From Corydoras sp. C115 (Eukaryota > Chordata > Actinopteri > Siluriformes > Callichthyidae), in the NCBI GenBank assembly GCA_019802505.1, contig JAFMOC010000023.1, positions 1,649,001-1,713,000 of the forward strand: DNA of 64,000 nt, in the 5' to 3' direction. Shown piece by piece: positions 1-12,766 of this stretch. The notes beneath the pieces are model-generated. The model did no database searches, was not told the DNA's origin, and worked only from the letters and a program-made list of their open reading frames with translations. Position numbers and translations under genes: made by a program. Numbering within the stretch: the first letter of the stretch is position 1; each line of letters begins with the position of its first letter.

Positions 1-515
1 AAACTGTTGAGATGAAGAAGAAATTCATTAAAAGAATATGAGAGCGGCATTGAGATCGCTGAAATCGGCAGCACGTTAACAAAGTCGCCATTTACGATAA
101 GTTCCATTGTGGTGTGAAAGCAAGCGATAAAGAAGCTAATGTATCCAACGGTGTTAATACACTTACAACACAAAACTGAAGATTTCACAGTTTATTCTCA
201 TTATAAACTATATATAAAATTATTTAGATACTATTATTATAATTATTAATTTGGATCAATCCAAAACAGTTAGATGGTGAGAAATATGAATGCCATTCTG
301 TTAAATTTTAAATATTCACTATTTACATTAGTCTTTTTTTATTCATTTTTTTATAAAAGGATATAATATACAGCATAAATAAGTTTTCAGTATAAAATGT
401 GTTTTATGTATTTTGGAATCTCTAGAACAGATTCATTGGATTTACATTGCTTTAAATAAAAATAGGGGCCTCAGCGTTCGCCGGTTTTGCATTTCACCAG
501 TTGTTTGCAGACGGA

Positions 516-556
516 TTAGCTTTGGATAAAAGCATCTGCTAAATGACTAAATGAAA
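516..556 (+). mobile_element. tail fragment of the second SINE family
   Basis: GCTTTGGATAAAAGCATCTG and CTAAATGACTAAATG match the 3' tail of the SINE at 49828-50055. Confidence 0.5.
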
Positions 557-575
557 TTGAATAATGTAAATTAGT

Positions 576-919
576 GGGCGGCATGGCGGCTTAGTGGTTA
601 GCACGTTCGCATCTCAGCGCTAGGGAGTCCCGGTTCGAGTCCCAATCTGCAAGGAGTTTCCATGTTCTCCGCGTGTCCGTGTGGGTTTCTTCCGAGTTCT
701 CCGGTTTCCTCCCACAGTCCAAAAACATGGATTAAGGTCAATTGAATTCTTCAAATTGCCCCATATAGAGTGTGTCTGTGTGAGTGAGTGTGTGCCCAGT
801 GATAGATTGGCGTCCTGTCCTGGGTGTATCTGCCCAGAGTCCGAAACGCTCTCCCCTGGATGGGCATGGGGAACCCCCCCACGACCCTAGTAGAGGAGAA
901 AGCGGAAGATAATGAATGA
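576..919 (+). mobile_element. V-SINE-like element, near full length, with target-site duplication
   Basis: A tRNA-like head with A-box (GGCTTAGTGGTTAGCA) and B-box (GGTTCGAGTCC), then the V-SINE-type central domain (GGAGTTTCCATGTTCTCC onward), and a tail ending in short ATGA repeats. An 11-base target-site duplication ATGTAAATTAG flanks it at 564-574 and 930-940, proving retroposition. Confidence 0.9.
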
Positions 920-1132
920 AAAAAAAATTATGTAAATTAGCGACAAAAACAGAGGTTCAACTTTAATAGTATAAAATTAATTTTTGCACATTTTCTTCCA
1001 AACTGATATATTCCTAATTCTAAAAGTCTAGATTAGTATTAAACCAATAAATATTTTTGGAGCTTTACTAGGGTCTGAACTCATTGCATTGTGCTACATG
1101 TACTGCTTAATTAGTAAACCTTCAATTGACAG

Positions 1133-1135
<3 letters not shown>

Positions 1136-1171
<36 letters not shown>
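1136..1171. repeat. (CA)n microsatellite
   Basis: About 17 units in the fam172a intron. Confidence 0.95.
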
Positions 1172-2011
1172 CTCAGTGAAGGTGAGTGTTTATCCTTCCT
1201 GCTCCAGTTTACACACCGTCAATATGGATGACACATGTGCCATGCCTCAAAGACTGAAGAGCTTGCTTCTGTTCTTGACTCCTGCTGCTCACAGTGTAAA
1301 CACTCCCAGCCCTATGCCCCTATTTATGTATTGACCGGCCATATTGATCTGTCTTCTGGCTTAGCCCTCTGATTCTTGCCCACGGAGTTGGCGGAGTTAT
1401 CAAGGTTCCCGATGTTATGAGGTTTGCACGAGCCCACAGATGAAAAACAAGGACATGGAGAAGTCAAGCCAAGGATTTATCGAAAACGACTTGTGTATTC
1501 GGCACTTCTTTTGGGTTCATTTAAGTTGTTAAGGATTCAACAATAGTTTCTCTGTTGTAATTAGGTATCACAGTTTAGGATTTCGCCTTTCAGTGGAAGT
1601 TATTAAAGGATTGACCTGCTGGATTGACCCGCTGGGATTAAAATAATACCCGAACTGATTTAACTTTGTGTATTACAGAAACAGAATACACATACAGCAA
1701 CCGGTGATCATAACAGCAACGGAAATTGTGATGTGTATTCCAAGTTTGTTTTTGTGCTCTGTTTATCTATAAGCTTATCTGAAAAGCTGGATTTAGTTGT
1801 TTCTTATACATATATTTAAAGGGGCAGCTAAAAATAAAGAAACCCAAACATATAGTGACCTTACAGGATGGTTTTTGGGATTAAATAGACCAGAGTGCAG
1901 AGTTTGGAAATCCAGATTTCAGAAAAAGTGCAACACCAATAAATGTTTAAAAATGTATATAATTATACAAAATTAACCTTTTGATTAAATTCCGTAAGTT
2001 AGTGTTATTAT

Positions 2012-2355
2012 GGGGTGGCACGGTGGCTTAGTGGTTAGCATGTTCTCCTCTCAGCGCTAGGGATTCCCGGTTTGAATCCCAATCTGGGTGGAGTCTCCAT
2101 GTTCTCCCCGTGTCCACGTGGGTTTCCTCCGAGTTCTCCGGTTTCCTCCCACAGTCCAAAAACATGGATCAAGGTCAATTAAATTCTCCAATTTGCCCCA
2201 TATTGAGTGTGTTTGTGTGTCTGTGTTTGTGAATGTGCCCAGTGATGGCTTGGCGCCCTGTCCTGGGTGTTCATTCTCCCCTGGATGGGCATGAGGAACC
2301 CCCCCCCCTCGACCCTATTAGAGGATAACGCGGAAGATTATGGATGGATGGATAT
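2012..2355 (+). mobile_element. V-SINE-like element, near full length
   Basis: Same family, sense orientation, with head, central domain and a (GGAT)n tail. Flanking TGTTATTA at 2003-2010 and 2356-2363 is a probable target-site duplication. Confidence 0.88.
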
Positions 2356-2571
2356 TGTTATTATAGTGATGCTAATTTAATAATTTAGTTTAAATTTGAT
2401 AAACTATCAAAGTGAGAGGTACCCAAGGGCACTTCAGCCATAGTAATTATTGGGACTAGGAATCGAACCGGAAACCTTCAGTTTGCAAGGTTGGTTCTTT
2501 AAGTGGGACTCTACGACAGCCCCAATTAAAATGAATATATTTATCTTGTCTCATTATCTTCTGCTGAAGTC

Positions 2572-2822
2572 TATAATAGAGACTAGGGTTGTGGGGGGGT
2601 TTCCCATGACCATTCAGGCAAGAACGTTTCAGGCGCGGGCACCCAGGACAGGGCACCAGCACCCTCACTCACACACAGTATGTAGGGGAAATTTAGAGTA
2701 TTTCACCTTGAATCCATGTTTTTTGGACTGTGGGAGGAAACCTACACATGCAAACACCCAGATTGGGATCCAAACCTGGATCTCCAGCACTGAGAGGCGA
2801 ATGTGCTAACCACTAATCCATG
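2572..2822 (-). mobile_element. V-SINE-like element, antisense
   Basis: Antisense copy. It carries the CCAGGACAGGGC and GGACTGTGGGAGGAAAC blocks and ends at the tRNA-like head (GTGCTAACCACTAATCCA). It is internally shortened. Confidence 0.8.
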
Positions 2823-4089
2823 AATATATTACATTTAAGAAAAATCAAATAGAAGCAAATAGAAGCATTTTGTCAGCCGACTTGGGAAGTTCCAGTTCTT
2901 GACTTTGTGATGACTTGTGCTTTCGTCTGCGCCGATGTTTTCCAAGAATAATTCTGACACTTTTCATGTATGCAAATAGTTTTATGGCTGATCATTCAGT
3001 GCACTTGACATATTCTATTATGCAGGGATTACCTTTTGCTTTCTCATCTCATCAAATCACTCTGTACACAGAGATTCGAAGCCTTGTTGCATTCCTTCCT
3101 CTGATTTCGCTTCCCCTTGTTCAAAGACTCATCCTTTTTTATTTACCTGATAGCTTCGGGGAACAACCGTTGTATCATAAAGAGCCCGTAGTGCTAGACT
3201 AGCAGCTGGGCTTTTTAATTGTTCCCAGCTTGCTCCCAGCGGATAAAAAGTGTTTGTGTGTGAATGTGTGTGTGTGCATATCCATGACTGTTTTACCCTC
3301 CCAGAGTCTCCGAAAGCAAACACCGGGCGTTGCGCGTCACCCGAATCTCAGCAGGTTAAATGCCCCAGCATCAGTGACTCCATAAAAAGGCAAGCCTCGC
3401 TTTCCGCCAGTTCATGTGTTTCATAAATATGCTAGCACAGTGATGATTAGCCACAGGAGCTTAGAAGCTGTTTGCTCTCTGAGCCTCCCCGTCACTCTCG
3501 TTTGCTTTTCTGCTCGCTTCTCCCAGAGTTATCTTGGAGATATGCAGTCATTTGAACAAGGCTAACTTAATCATTCTAACGTGGACTCAGGCTGTTTGAC
3601 TTGCCAACAAATTAGTGCGTAAATTAGCCTTGAAATGTTCTGTAATTCAGCAGCAGCATCATCAGGGATGCAGGCTTTTTTTCCCTGCATGTTCATGTGC
3701 CAGTGATGCTGTATATAATTCCAGTACGCACTGAGTTTTTAAAAGCACTAATCAAATTACATGTCCTGTTGATTTTAGTTAAAATATTATGGGCAAGATA
3801 ATAAAAATACTCCCTTTTTTCTGTACAGCTTATGAGTTATTTGTAATTTTATGCTAAATTTAACTTATAACAGAAATGGTAATAAAAAAAATAAATGTGA
3901 CATTACGTTTCAGCAAGGCAACTTGTTAATTCGGTTTGGGATCTTTGCAGTAGACTCACTTGCCCCTTCATTACATATTCCTCATTGATTAATTATATTC
4001 ATTAAACATCATATAGATGGATTTTATAGTTCAGCGATCTCAGACTGTAGTCACCTTTTTCACTGTATTCATTAGTCCTATTAACTTTG

Positions 4090-4400
4090 TTTGCTGACCA
4101 TCGAGACTCCCACCAGACTACAGGTGTTATTTGGCTGGTGGATTTTTCCTGGTATTGCAATGATGCCCACATGGTGGTGGTGTGTGGTGTGTGCTGGTAT
4201 GAGTGGATCAGACACAGCTGGACAGAGAACTGTACACCAATCACCAATCCACCACACTAATAATTCCGGCTCTGTGAGGCTCATGATCATCGGAGAACAG
4301 AGTAAAGAGGACGAACAAAGGACTACAAAATGGAACTGTAGAACTTACAAAGTCCATCTATATGGTAGGTGGGGAGAAAATGAGCTATATGGGGAAAATT
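4090..4400. repeat. teleost dispersed repeat, family uncertain
   Basis: The phrases CAGGTGTTATTTGG, CACATGGTGGTGGTGTG, GAGTGGATCAGACACAGC and TGTAGAACTTACAAAGTCC occur in the order I remember from a very common fish interspersed repeat. I cannot name its class with confidence. It is decayed. Confidence 0.45.
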
Positions 4401-4411
4401 GGAGAATTAAA

Positions 4412-4657
<246 letters not shown>

Positions 4658-5582
4658 TACACACATAAGCCATTTTATTATGTTCACATTGTAGCTCTTT
4701 TTTCTCTCTCTCTCTATATATATGCTCATTTTTCATGTATCTATAGTACTCTTTAATTTTATTTTCCATCTGAAACGTATGCTTTTAGCCCAATAACAAG
4801 ATTAAACTGACATTATTCCTGCGTGATGAATTTCCTGCAGCATGTTGGGAGTTTGCTTTTGGTTTAATACCTTTAGACATTTGTGCACCATCATATTACA
4901 CCCCCTCTTTTGAATACTCATCATTGTGTAACTCAGTAACCCTTTGACACTATTATGCAAAAGCTTAGCGCCTGATTTTGCCTGGAGCTATTCAGACGCT
5001 GAATCATATCCAGCGACACTGTCGTTTCAGCCGGTTCCAGCTCTCTAAGTCTGTCTTTATTACAGCTAACATAACGTATTTTCCAGCAAATAAACCAAAC
5101 TGAGTGACACTTTAGGGACAGCTCTGGGGCATTGCTGGAACATGGTCAATCTTTGTTTCCTTTGATTGTCTTCAGTCAGAATATGGGAAGTGCACCCTCT
5201 AAATCTTTTTAATGCACTATAAGTATTTGAAACTCTTTCATCCATTTTCCTGGTTGTGTAATGTATTCTGCTTCAGCGCCGATGCTGATAATAAGTAAAG
5301 TAATTAAAGAGGCAGGGAGCAGGGAAAATATCACCGTACACTCTGCCTCATATGGCAAGTGTTGTCAGCCAATTGCATCATAACTGTGTGACATTTTGAT
5401 GAAATTAAAGGCGTTTGGTTTCTTTTTTCTTCGTACATTAATTTAATTACACTCAATACAAACAAGTCAAGCTTTTTTCACGACAGTAATAATTGGAAAA
5501 TGTGCTCCTGGCTTTGACCATTGGTGAGGGTGGTGGTGGGGATGTGTGGGGAAGTGGGGTTTGTTATTGGAATAAGATATAT

Positions 5583-5586
<4 letters not shown>

Positions 5587-5662
<76 letters not shown>
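5587..5662. repeat. (TA)n microsatellite
   Basis: About 33 units plus a short interrupted extension. Confidence 0.95.
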
Positions 5663-5920
5663 GAATGATAAGTAATTCATTGGTTTAATTTCATCACTAA
5701 GCAGCTTGTTAGTGCAGTTTATAATGACACCGGGGCTATAAAAGAAATATTCTGCAGTTAGACTTGCATTAAATTCCAAACTCTCAGACCAACAAGCAAA
5801 CACATTATAAAGTGACATAAACACAAACATGGATGCAAATATACACGATGCAACCAGGTTCTTCAGTTCTTTGTAATTCAATTGAAAGAGGGTTGCATTG
5901 TGATATATTGTGTCATTTTA

Positions 5921-6156
5921 TCCATCCATCCATTATCTTCCAGGGGACACACTCCCACACTATATAGGGGAGTGATATATTAAGAGCACGCATTTTTCCT
6001 TGAATACATGTTTTTGCACTGTAGGGGGAAAGCAGAGAACCCGGTGAAAACCCACACAGACACGAGGAGAACATGGAAACTCCACCCAGATTGGCATTCG
6101 CACCTGGAGCCCCAGCGCTGAAGTTTACATACTAACTACTAAGCCAATGTGTGAAT
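5921..6156 (-). mobile_element. V-SINE-like element, antisense, decayed
   Basis: (TCCA)n start, ATTATCTTCC, then central-domain blocks and a degenerate head ending near ACTACTAAGCCA. The middle is deleted. Confidence 0.75.
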
Positions 6157-6195
6157 TATATCTACACTATGTAGACAAAAAGTCAAATACAAGTC

Positions 6196-6382
6196 AAATC
6201 CCGAGTTTGAAGTTTGCATGTTCTCCCCGTGTATGTGTGGGTCTCTGGTTTTTTTCCAGAGTCCAAAAACATGTATTCGTGCTGAATTGACTGCTTTTAT
6301 TTGCCTAATCTAAATTGCCCCTATATTATGTGAGCATGAATGAGTGTGCCCAGTGATAAATGGCACCCTGTGAGAGCACTTT
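6196..6382 (+). mobile_element. V-SINE-like element, sense, 5'-truncated
   Basis: Sense central domain (TTTGCATGTTCTCCCCGTGT, AGTCCAAAAACATG), then AAATTGCCCCTATAT and a degraded TGCCCAGTGATAAATGGCACCCTG. Confidence 0.7.
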
Positions 6383-7465
6383 GTGAGAACTTGTGTGAAA
6401 ACAGTTTAGGGAAGGACCTTTTCTGTTTGAGCATGACTGTACTCCAATACACAATGCAAAGCATTGACGTTAACTTCTTTCATCTCCTTGGAGAACTCGA
6501 ATGGAGATTTTTGGCAGTGTCTGACCTCAGAAATGCTTTTGAAAAGAAATGGATTACAAAATCCAACTGACAAACTCCAAAACCTTGTAAAAGAACTGAA
6601 AATTCTAAACTGTTATTGTGACGGAGGGCTCACTAACTAGGACAGGATGTCATAAAAGTATCTGGGGAATGTGTAGGTGTCTCAGTAGGTTTGTCCATCT
6701 ATTGTAACTATTGTTTATCTTCTATCTATCTATACTGCCTGTAAATAGGCTTATTTTTAAACTTCATGTAACAGCGTTTCTCTATCCTGGTGCTGTGGTT
6801 CCATTGTTCTGCATGTTTTAGGGTTTTTTTTGGAAGCTCCTACCACACATGATCACATCATTGAGTTAAAGTGAGTATCCTAAAGCAGGATACACTTAAA
6901 ATATTCTGGGCTGTGCGCTCCAGTACCAGGATTAAGAAACACTGATGTAATAGCCCTATTGTTGGTTTGTTTCATTTTTTAAACATTTTCTTCTAATGGT
7001 TTTCTAGTCAGCTTTTCCACCGCTAGATTATTTTGCATTCAGTAATGCAGATGTTATAAAACATTGCAAGTATTTCTTTTTTGTTTATATTATTACATTT
7101 ATTTGATAACATGATAAGATTCCAAATGTCATTATTTTGCCACAACAATGGTAATTATGCCATATCAGAATGTTCCGTAATAAGTACAAACAATTTAAAA
7201 AATTAAATGAAATCTGCCAGTCTTGTTCAATTAATTATGAGACAGGTTTGAATAGCGTGCTGCAGATGGAGGCCAATTACAGTCGCCACAATTGTTTTCC
7301 TGCCTGGATGTAGGATTAGAATTAGCGGCGTTGCTGTGAACTCAAATAATTGCTGGTTAATCGTTTACCTGCATTCTAGATTATCATATGTGATATATTT
7401 AGTAGTGTGTGTGTGTGTGTGACTGCTATTTATATCACATGTATGCCTTAAAAGATCTTATCTTA

Positions 7466-7612
7466 GTATCTTCTGCATAATCTTCTTTCCATGCCCATGC
7501 CCATCCAGGGGAGAAAGTTCAGGGCGCTGGTCAGATACACCCAGGACAGGGCGCCAATCCGTCCCTCACTTAATTACTCACACAGACAGACACTATATAG
7601 GGGCAATATACA
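7466..7612 (-). mobile_element. V-SINE-like 3' fragment, antisense
   Basis: Antisense 3' half only: CCCATCCAGGGGAGAAAG, CACCCAGGACAGGGCGCC and ATAGGGGCAAT. Confidence 0.75.
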
Positions 7613-8365
7613 TATAATATACAGACTCCTCTCTTAACCCTTTTTCTGATGTAAGTGAAATTGTGGGAGGGGCTAAGTAAAATAATTTGAATCTGTTATT
7701 AACTGTTTTTGTACAAATAAGAAAACCAAGAGGCTTCAGTTGTAAATTATATCCATTGGGTTGATTTTATTAAATCTAAATAAATACATTATATATTCCA
7801 ACAGACGGTAGAACGCTACATAGATTAAACTCTGCATTAATCATTAAGGCATCACGGAGGGTCCGCTCTGCTTTGGGGCTGTATTTGTGTAAATTAAGTT
7901 GGTGCTGTGGTCCATCTAATGCGCCACTCCCTACAGGCAAATTCCCTTCCATTATGCTGTACCATCAGAGACACCATGCAGATAATTTTGACCCCACAGA
8001 GCAATGATCTTAACATCACTGAGTCAGACGGGAAAGTACATGTAGAGATCAGAAAGTGAGTCTAAAGTGCATATAAGCAAAAGTTTGTCACACCAAATAC
8101 TGATTTGATTTAGGTTTGTTCTGCGTAATGCATTTAAAAAAGATAGATGTATCAAATTAAAGCCGTTTATGTTATTGTTTATGGAAATTAATCTTTAATT
8201 AACAGCATGCTTAAAACTTTTAGACAATAAACTATCAAACTAAAGCTTTGATCTTTCTTAAAGTAAAGTATTTTGGTATGGGATAAACTTTTTTTCTTTA
8301 ATTTGCTTTGATTTCAAGTCTTATATAAACTTGTTGATTAAACAGACAGGAAGATTATTAAATTC

Positions 8366-8592
8366 CATTCATCCATTATCTTCCGCTTAATCCTCTACTA
8401 GGGTCATGGGGTTTCCTCATGCCCATCCAGGAGAGAACATTTTAGGAGCTGGGAAGAACAGAACAGGGTGCCAAACTATTGCTGGGCACACTCACTCACA
8501 CAGACATACATGCAATATATAGGGGCAATTTAGAGCAGCTAAATTACCTTAAATTTATGTTTTGAGAGGCAAACGTACAAACCACTACTCCA
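8366..8592 (-). mobile_element. V-SINE-like element, antisense, internally deleted
   Basis: Tail (TTCATCCATTATCTTCCGC), 3' half, then a direct jump to the head (GAGAGGCAAACGTACAAACCA), so most of the central domain is missing. Confidence 0.75.
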
Positions 8593-8710
8593 CAATTTTG
8601 TCCAGATTATTTTTTAAAAATGTAAGACAGAAAATATTTTTTAAAGGTTTAGACACACCCAGGTGTTCATTTGAGTACCGATGGCTTTATAATCTTAAAT
8701 GAATATATTA

Positions 8711-8712
<2 letters not shown>

Positions 8713-8782
<70 letters not shown>
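8713..8782. repeat. (TG)n microsatellite
   Basis: 35 uninterrupted units. Confidence 0.95.
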
Positions 8783-8783
<1 letters not shown>

Positions 8784-9511
8784 GTAAAAAAGGAAACTAG
8801 ACAGGACAGTGACACGCCAAATATAGATTACCATATAAATTGTGATCATTTTGCTAAATCTTTCACAAAAACAGATCATATTAACACTTTTCACACGCAA
8901 ATCAAGAAAAAACACTAACTCTGCACCATTAATAGAAGTAAAGTGTACTTTATTAAAAAAAAATAACGCATAATCCAAGTTCAATAAAACCTGCTTTATT
9001 TGACGTGCCAGATATTCCCGTGTTGCCGATGCTGTGGTGTAGCTGGGCTTTGCTGATTGTTTTATAATCGTAGTACCACTTCCTTCGTGATTATTTTTAA
9101 TTTGACATTTCTACCGCTGAGCCTGAAATTTATCATTTACATCCAGCCACTGATCATGGCAGCTTATGAAAAATATGTCAGGAAAAATTACAGGGAAACT
9201 GGCATATTCCTTTCTCCTGAAAGAGTCCCAGTTTCCATAATAGTGAGTAATGTGTCACCACATCCCTTAAAAGCATTAATTTGTGGCCTGAGTCATCTTT
9301 TCTTTAATAACTGTGTGCCTATAGTAACCTGCATATGCACCAGTCATTACATTACATTACATTACGTCGGATAAGCGTTGCCAATTCAGCTTTGGCCCAG
9401 AAGGATGATGCAAGTCGTTTGTTTTGGTGAAGCTCGCATTCGAGGCAGCGTCAGACGTGATGTCATTATAAAGGGCGGTGCACATTGTAGGTCACGGTTG
9501 GGCTTTGGATT

Positions 9512-9519
9512 ATTTGCAT
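9512..9519 (+). promoter_or_regulatory. octamer (POU) motif in fam172a last intron
   Basis: ATTTGCAT, the perfect octamer. It sits in a complex block with an AGGTCA half-site about 20 bases upstream (9490-9495) and a CTTTGGAT TCF-like string immediately before it, which suggests a composite enhancer. Confidence 0.25.
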
Positions 9520-11260
9520 ATCCGCTCAAAGCCACACTTGCTGACCCCATTGCCAGGATCTGTGTGAGAGGCTTTCGCTGCTCATGAGTTCAGCGCTGGT
9601 TCAGTGTAACAGGAAATAATCCTTTGCCACCGAAAACTCCTGTAAAAGGGACCGACAAAGTTAGAGCGAAAGAAGTTAGGGTTGGTTTCAGAGCCAGAAC
9701 AACTGGAGGCGTCGTGCTTTAAATTGGGTTTAAATTATTGATCAGAGCAGTGAAAGCGATGTCTTCTTCTCCAGTGGTGTGTTGTGCCAGGACCTACACA
9801 GGTAAACTTATTGACTCGCTGATTGCCAGCTTGGTAAACTTGACCCGAGGCACCAATCACTCGCCAAGTTAGAAAAGCCGATACACACACTCGCACATAC
9901 ACCTTTGCAATCTTACTACAGCGATCAGCATCAATACCGGCCATCCAAAGGTCAATCTAATAAACATGGAGGTCAGTAACGTAGCCATCCGAGAACTCTT
10001 GTGGCACAAGCCTTAGAGGGGCTTTTTAATTGTATCCCTGTGGGCAGTTAAAACAAAAGAAAAGAAGCAGAAACAGTTGAAGGAAAAACAACATATCGAG
10101 CCAGTCCTCTTTGAAAACTTTCGCTGGCGAAGCATCCTCTGCAGTTTAGGACTCTCTGTAGAAGTGTGGTCGAACAAATTACAGCCAGGTTTTGTTGAAC
10201 ATGCTCAACGTCTATAAAGAAAATATGAAACACTGACCAAACTGTACAATGTTATTGCCATACAGACAGTGGAGTGGTGCTGGAAGGACTTAAAAAGGTA
10301 TGATGGGGTCTTAAGGTATACATGTCGATCCTCTGGAGCCCAGTGACCTGGACATGGGAATTCTTTAACCTGCTGCAAGATGACGAACCTGAGCCCTTCC
10401 GTGGATGTACTGATAGCTGTGTCTTAGTCACTGGAGAGAACACTCAATCCTCCTCTGCCGGTGGTCACTGCTTCCATTGTTTGTCACCCTACATACATTT
10501 TAATAAGTACAGAGCCCGGCGGGGGCGTATATAGAACATGATACACCACAAGCTTTTGTTTGCGGTGCTTCTTGAACTTGATTCAAGTATGTGTTTGCGT
10601 AAAAAGTACTTCAGCTCTTTATCCAGGGCATAGGAGAGACAAATCAACATAGATAATAGATCTCCATTGTTTTACAATTTTCTTTTATCAGTCATCACTA
10701 TTCAGTTTCTTTTATAAGTTGTTTCTTTATTTACAGATTTATAAAAAATAAAAACCAAATCAGTTTTAATGCAACAATGTATTCTTTTTTTAATATATGT
10801 GTAGATGCAGAATCTGATTTTTTTTATTATTTAAATATACATGTGCATTTTTTTGTCTCGGTGGAGAACAATGCAGTGAAAGCTATATATTCAGTCAGAT
10901 ATTTACCTGTAGTCTGTATCGCTGGCTTAAAAAAACATTATATTCATATGTATCTGTATACATTCAAACAAACACTAACTTAAATTCACATGATATAAAA
11001 TTGAATATTTCTAAAATTATAACACACATTAAATTATAAAAGTATAACCCACACCCACATACATCAAAAAAAGATTTCCACAGAACATCCTGTATGACGC
11101 TGTATTTTTATTGTAGCATTTTTCATTTATTATAACTGATTAAAAACGGGTAGTTCCGGTCCTTAAATCTGATTGGTTGAGCCGTTTGACATTACTGACA
11201 ATAACACACACCTCTGAGCGCTTCACATTCGTATCAATGCGTGAAATACAATAGATTCTT

Positions 11261-11617
11261 CATTCATTCATTCATTCATTCATTATCTCCCGCTTTATCC
11301 TCTATTAGGGTCGCGGTGGGGTTCCCCATGCCCATCCAGGGGAGAACGTCTCGGGCGCTGGGCAGATACACCCAGGACAGGGCGCCAATCTATCGCTGGG
11401 TACACACTCACACACTCAAACACACTCTATATGGGGCAATTTAGAGAACTCAATTAACTTGATCCATGTTTTTGGACTGTGGGAGGAAACCGGAGAACCC
11501 GGAGGAAACCCACACGGACACGGGGAGAACATGGAAACTCCACCCAGATGGGGATTTGAACCGGGAATCCCTAGCGCTGAGAGGCGAACGTGCTAACCAC
11601 TAAGCCACCGTGCCGCC
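11261..11617 (-). mobile_element. V-SINE-like element, full length, with target-site duplication
   Basis: The best preserved antisense copy. It starts with an (ATTC)n tail and ends with GCCACCGTGCCGCC. Flanking ACAATAGATTCTT at 11248-11260 and 11618-11630 is a 13-base target-site duplication. Low divergence suggests a fairly recent insertion. Confidence 0.92.
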
Positions 11618-12339
11618 ACAATAGATTCTTTTAAATCAAAAAATACGGATTCATTTAAACAGCGTTGATTTCCGATGAGCAGTAAGCCTGTTAACGGGTA
11701 TCCTGTTCACATTAAAAAAACAGACTAGACTATGTCCTGGAAAACCAGTTTATTAATATTAATAATTTGTTTTATATTAATATTTTGTCGATGATTTAGA
11801 CCTTAAAGTGTTTTCATTTTAGAAAAGCAATATGACACTTAAGGTTGTTTATTATTGTGAATAAATCACAGGAAAAAAGGTGTAACTGTACTTCTTAGCC
11901 TGGTTGTCTGGTTACTTTTAACAACTTTTTAGAGTGTTTATGATGTGTTCTTTAAAAAATGCTTAGAAAACTACTACACATTTATCAAATGTCCTCTGTT
12001 TCAGACATTAAAAGGTTTAGTGAAATGGTTAGAAAGCATCTTGTAAAATCATTTGTCATGGAAATGCTACCTGTAGACAGAAGAAATGAGTTGAGTGGGT
12101 GGTTACAGCAACAAACAGTTTATTAGGACATAATGCAACATGTCAGACGATGATATGGCTGGTCCAAATTTGATTTGCTGAGTTTAGTGTTGGCAAAACG
12201 TGACGCGAGTCAATAAAAGTGAACGTTTGCAGATTTTTCTGAACTTGAGGAGGAGCTGATGATGTTTGAAATAGTTTTTCAGGTAAATTCAATTCGGTGG
12301 ATGTTAAGTTAAAAGAGCATTTGTGAAGTCAGAGACTGA

Positions 12340-12480
12340 TGGTGGGTGGAGGGATCATGTGGTGTTTAGTGGGATGGAGGTCAAGGCTTACTGCAGACCA
12401 CAGGAAATCAGTGGAAAGAACGTTCTCCACAAAACGCTGGAACCATATATTTATCCCAAACCTGTTTGCATGCCGTATTA
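12340..12480 (-). mobile_element. Tc1-like transposon relic
   Basis: The plus strand carries the order GGAGGTCAAGGC, TTCTCCACAAAACGCTGG, TTTATCC, TTGCATGC. This matches the stretch of fish Tc1-like elements antisense to the DLNPIEH region of the transposase, and the minus-strand translation shows a decayed WSAVSLDLHPTKHH. It sits 100 bases before the fam172a terminal exon. Confidence 0.45.
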
Positions 12481-12578
12481 TTAATTTGATGAAGTCTTCA
12501 ATGTTAGAGTGTTTTAAAATATTTAGACCCATTGCTTATTGTTTTCTCTAATTATGCTTTTGTTTTGTGCACTTTCAG

Positions 12579-12766
12579 GAACTGAGAAGCATGAGCTGAC
12601 TTCCTGGAGCAGCTTCAACTCCATATTCGACTTCTTCAACCATCATCTCCGGCAACATACGGAGGCTGAAGCCCCGGGCGGCGACCAGAGCAGCAAAGCG
12701 AAAACCGACGACGTGCAGGAGGACGAGAAGGAGGGCGTTCACCGAGCCAGGAACGAAGACTTGTAG
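12579..12766 (+). CDS. fam172a: fam172a (arb2a) 3'-terminal coding exon, partial gene
   Basis: This is the last exon of FAM172A/ARB2A, an Arb2-domain protein linked in the literature to co-transcriptional alternative splicing and Argonaute interaction. The acceptor CTTTCAG ends at 12578 behind a T-rich tract. The exon supplies two bases of a split codon, 61 codons and TAG at 12764-12766. The opening TEKHELTSWSSFNSIFDFF aligns by eye with the human C-terminal pattern (G)TDRHELTSWKSFPSIFKFF, including the preceding split Gly. The tail is polar and acidic and ends NEDL, comparable to the HEEL ending in human, an ER-retention-like tetrapeptide. The tail between the conserved block and NEDL is longer than the human one as I recall it. 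No upstream exon is visible in 1-12578. The gene converges on nr2f1a. Confidence 0.88.

Noticed and set aside
591..655. tRNA gene suggested by A- and B-box-like sequence
   Set aside because: It is the tRNA-derived head of a SINE; no folded cloverleaf with an anticodon arm is preserved.
9340..9366. ATTAC pentanucleotide run
   Set aside because: Only about four units; a short simple repeat without other significance.
11140..11235. Possible older repeat into which the 11261 SINE inserted (TCTGATTGGTTGAGCCG region)
   Set aside because: The phrase resembles a common fish dispersed repeat, but I could not trace boundaries or a family well enough to annotate it.
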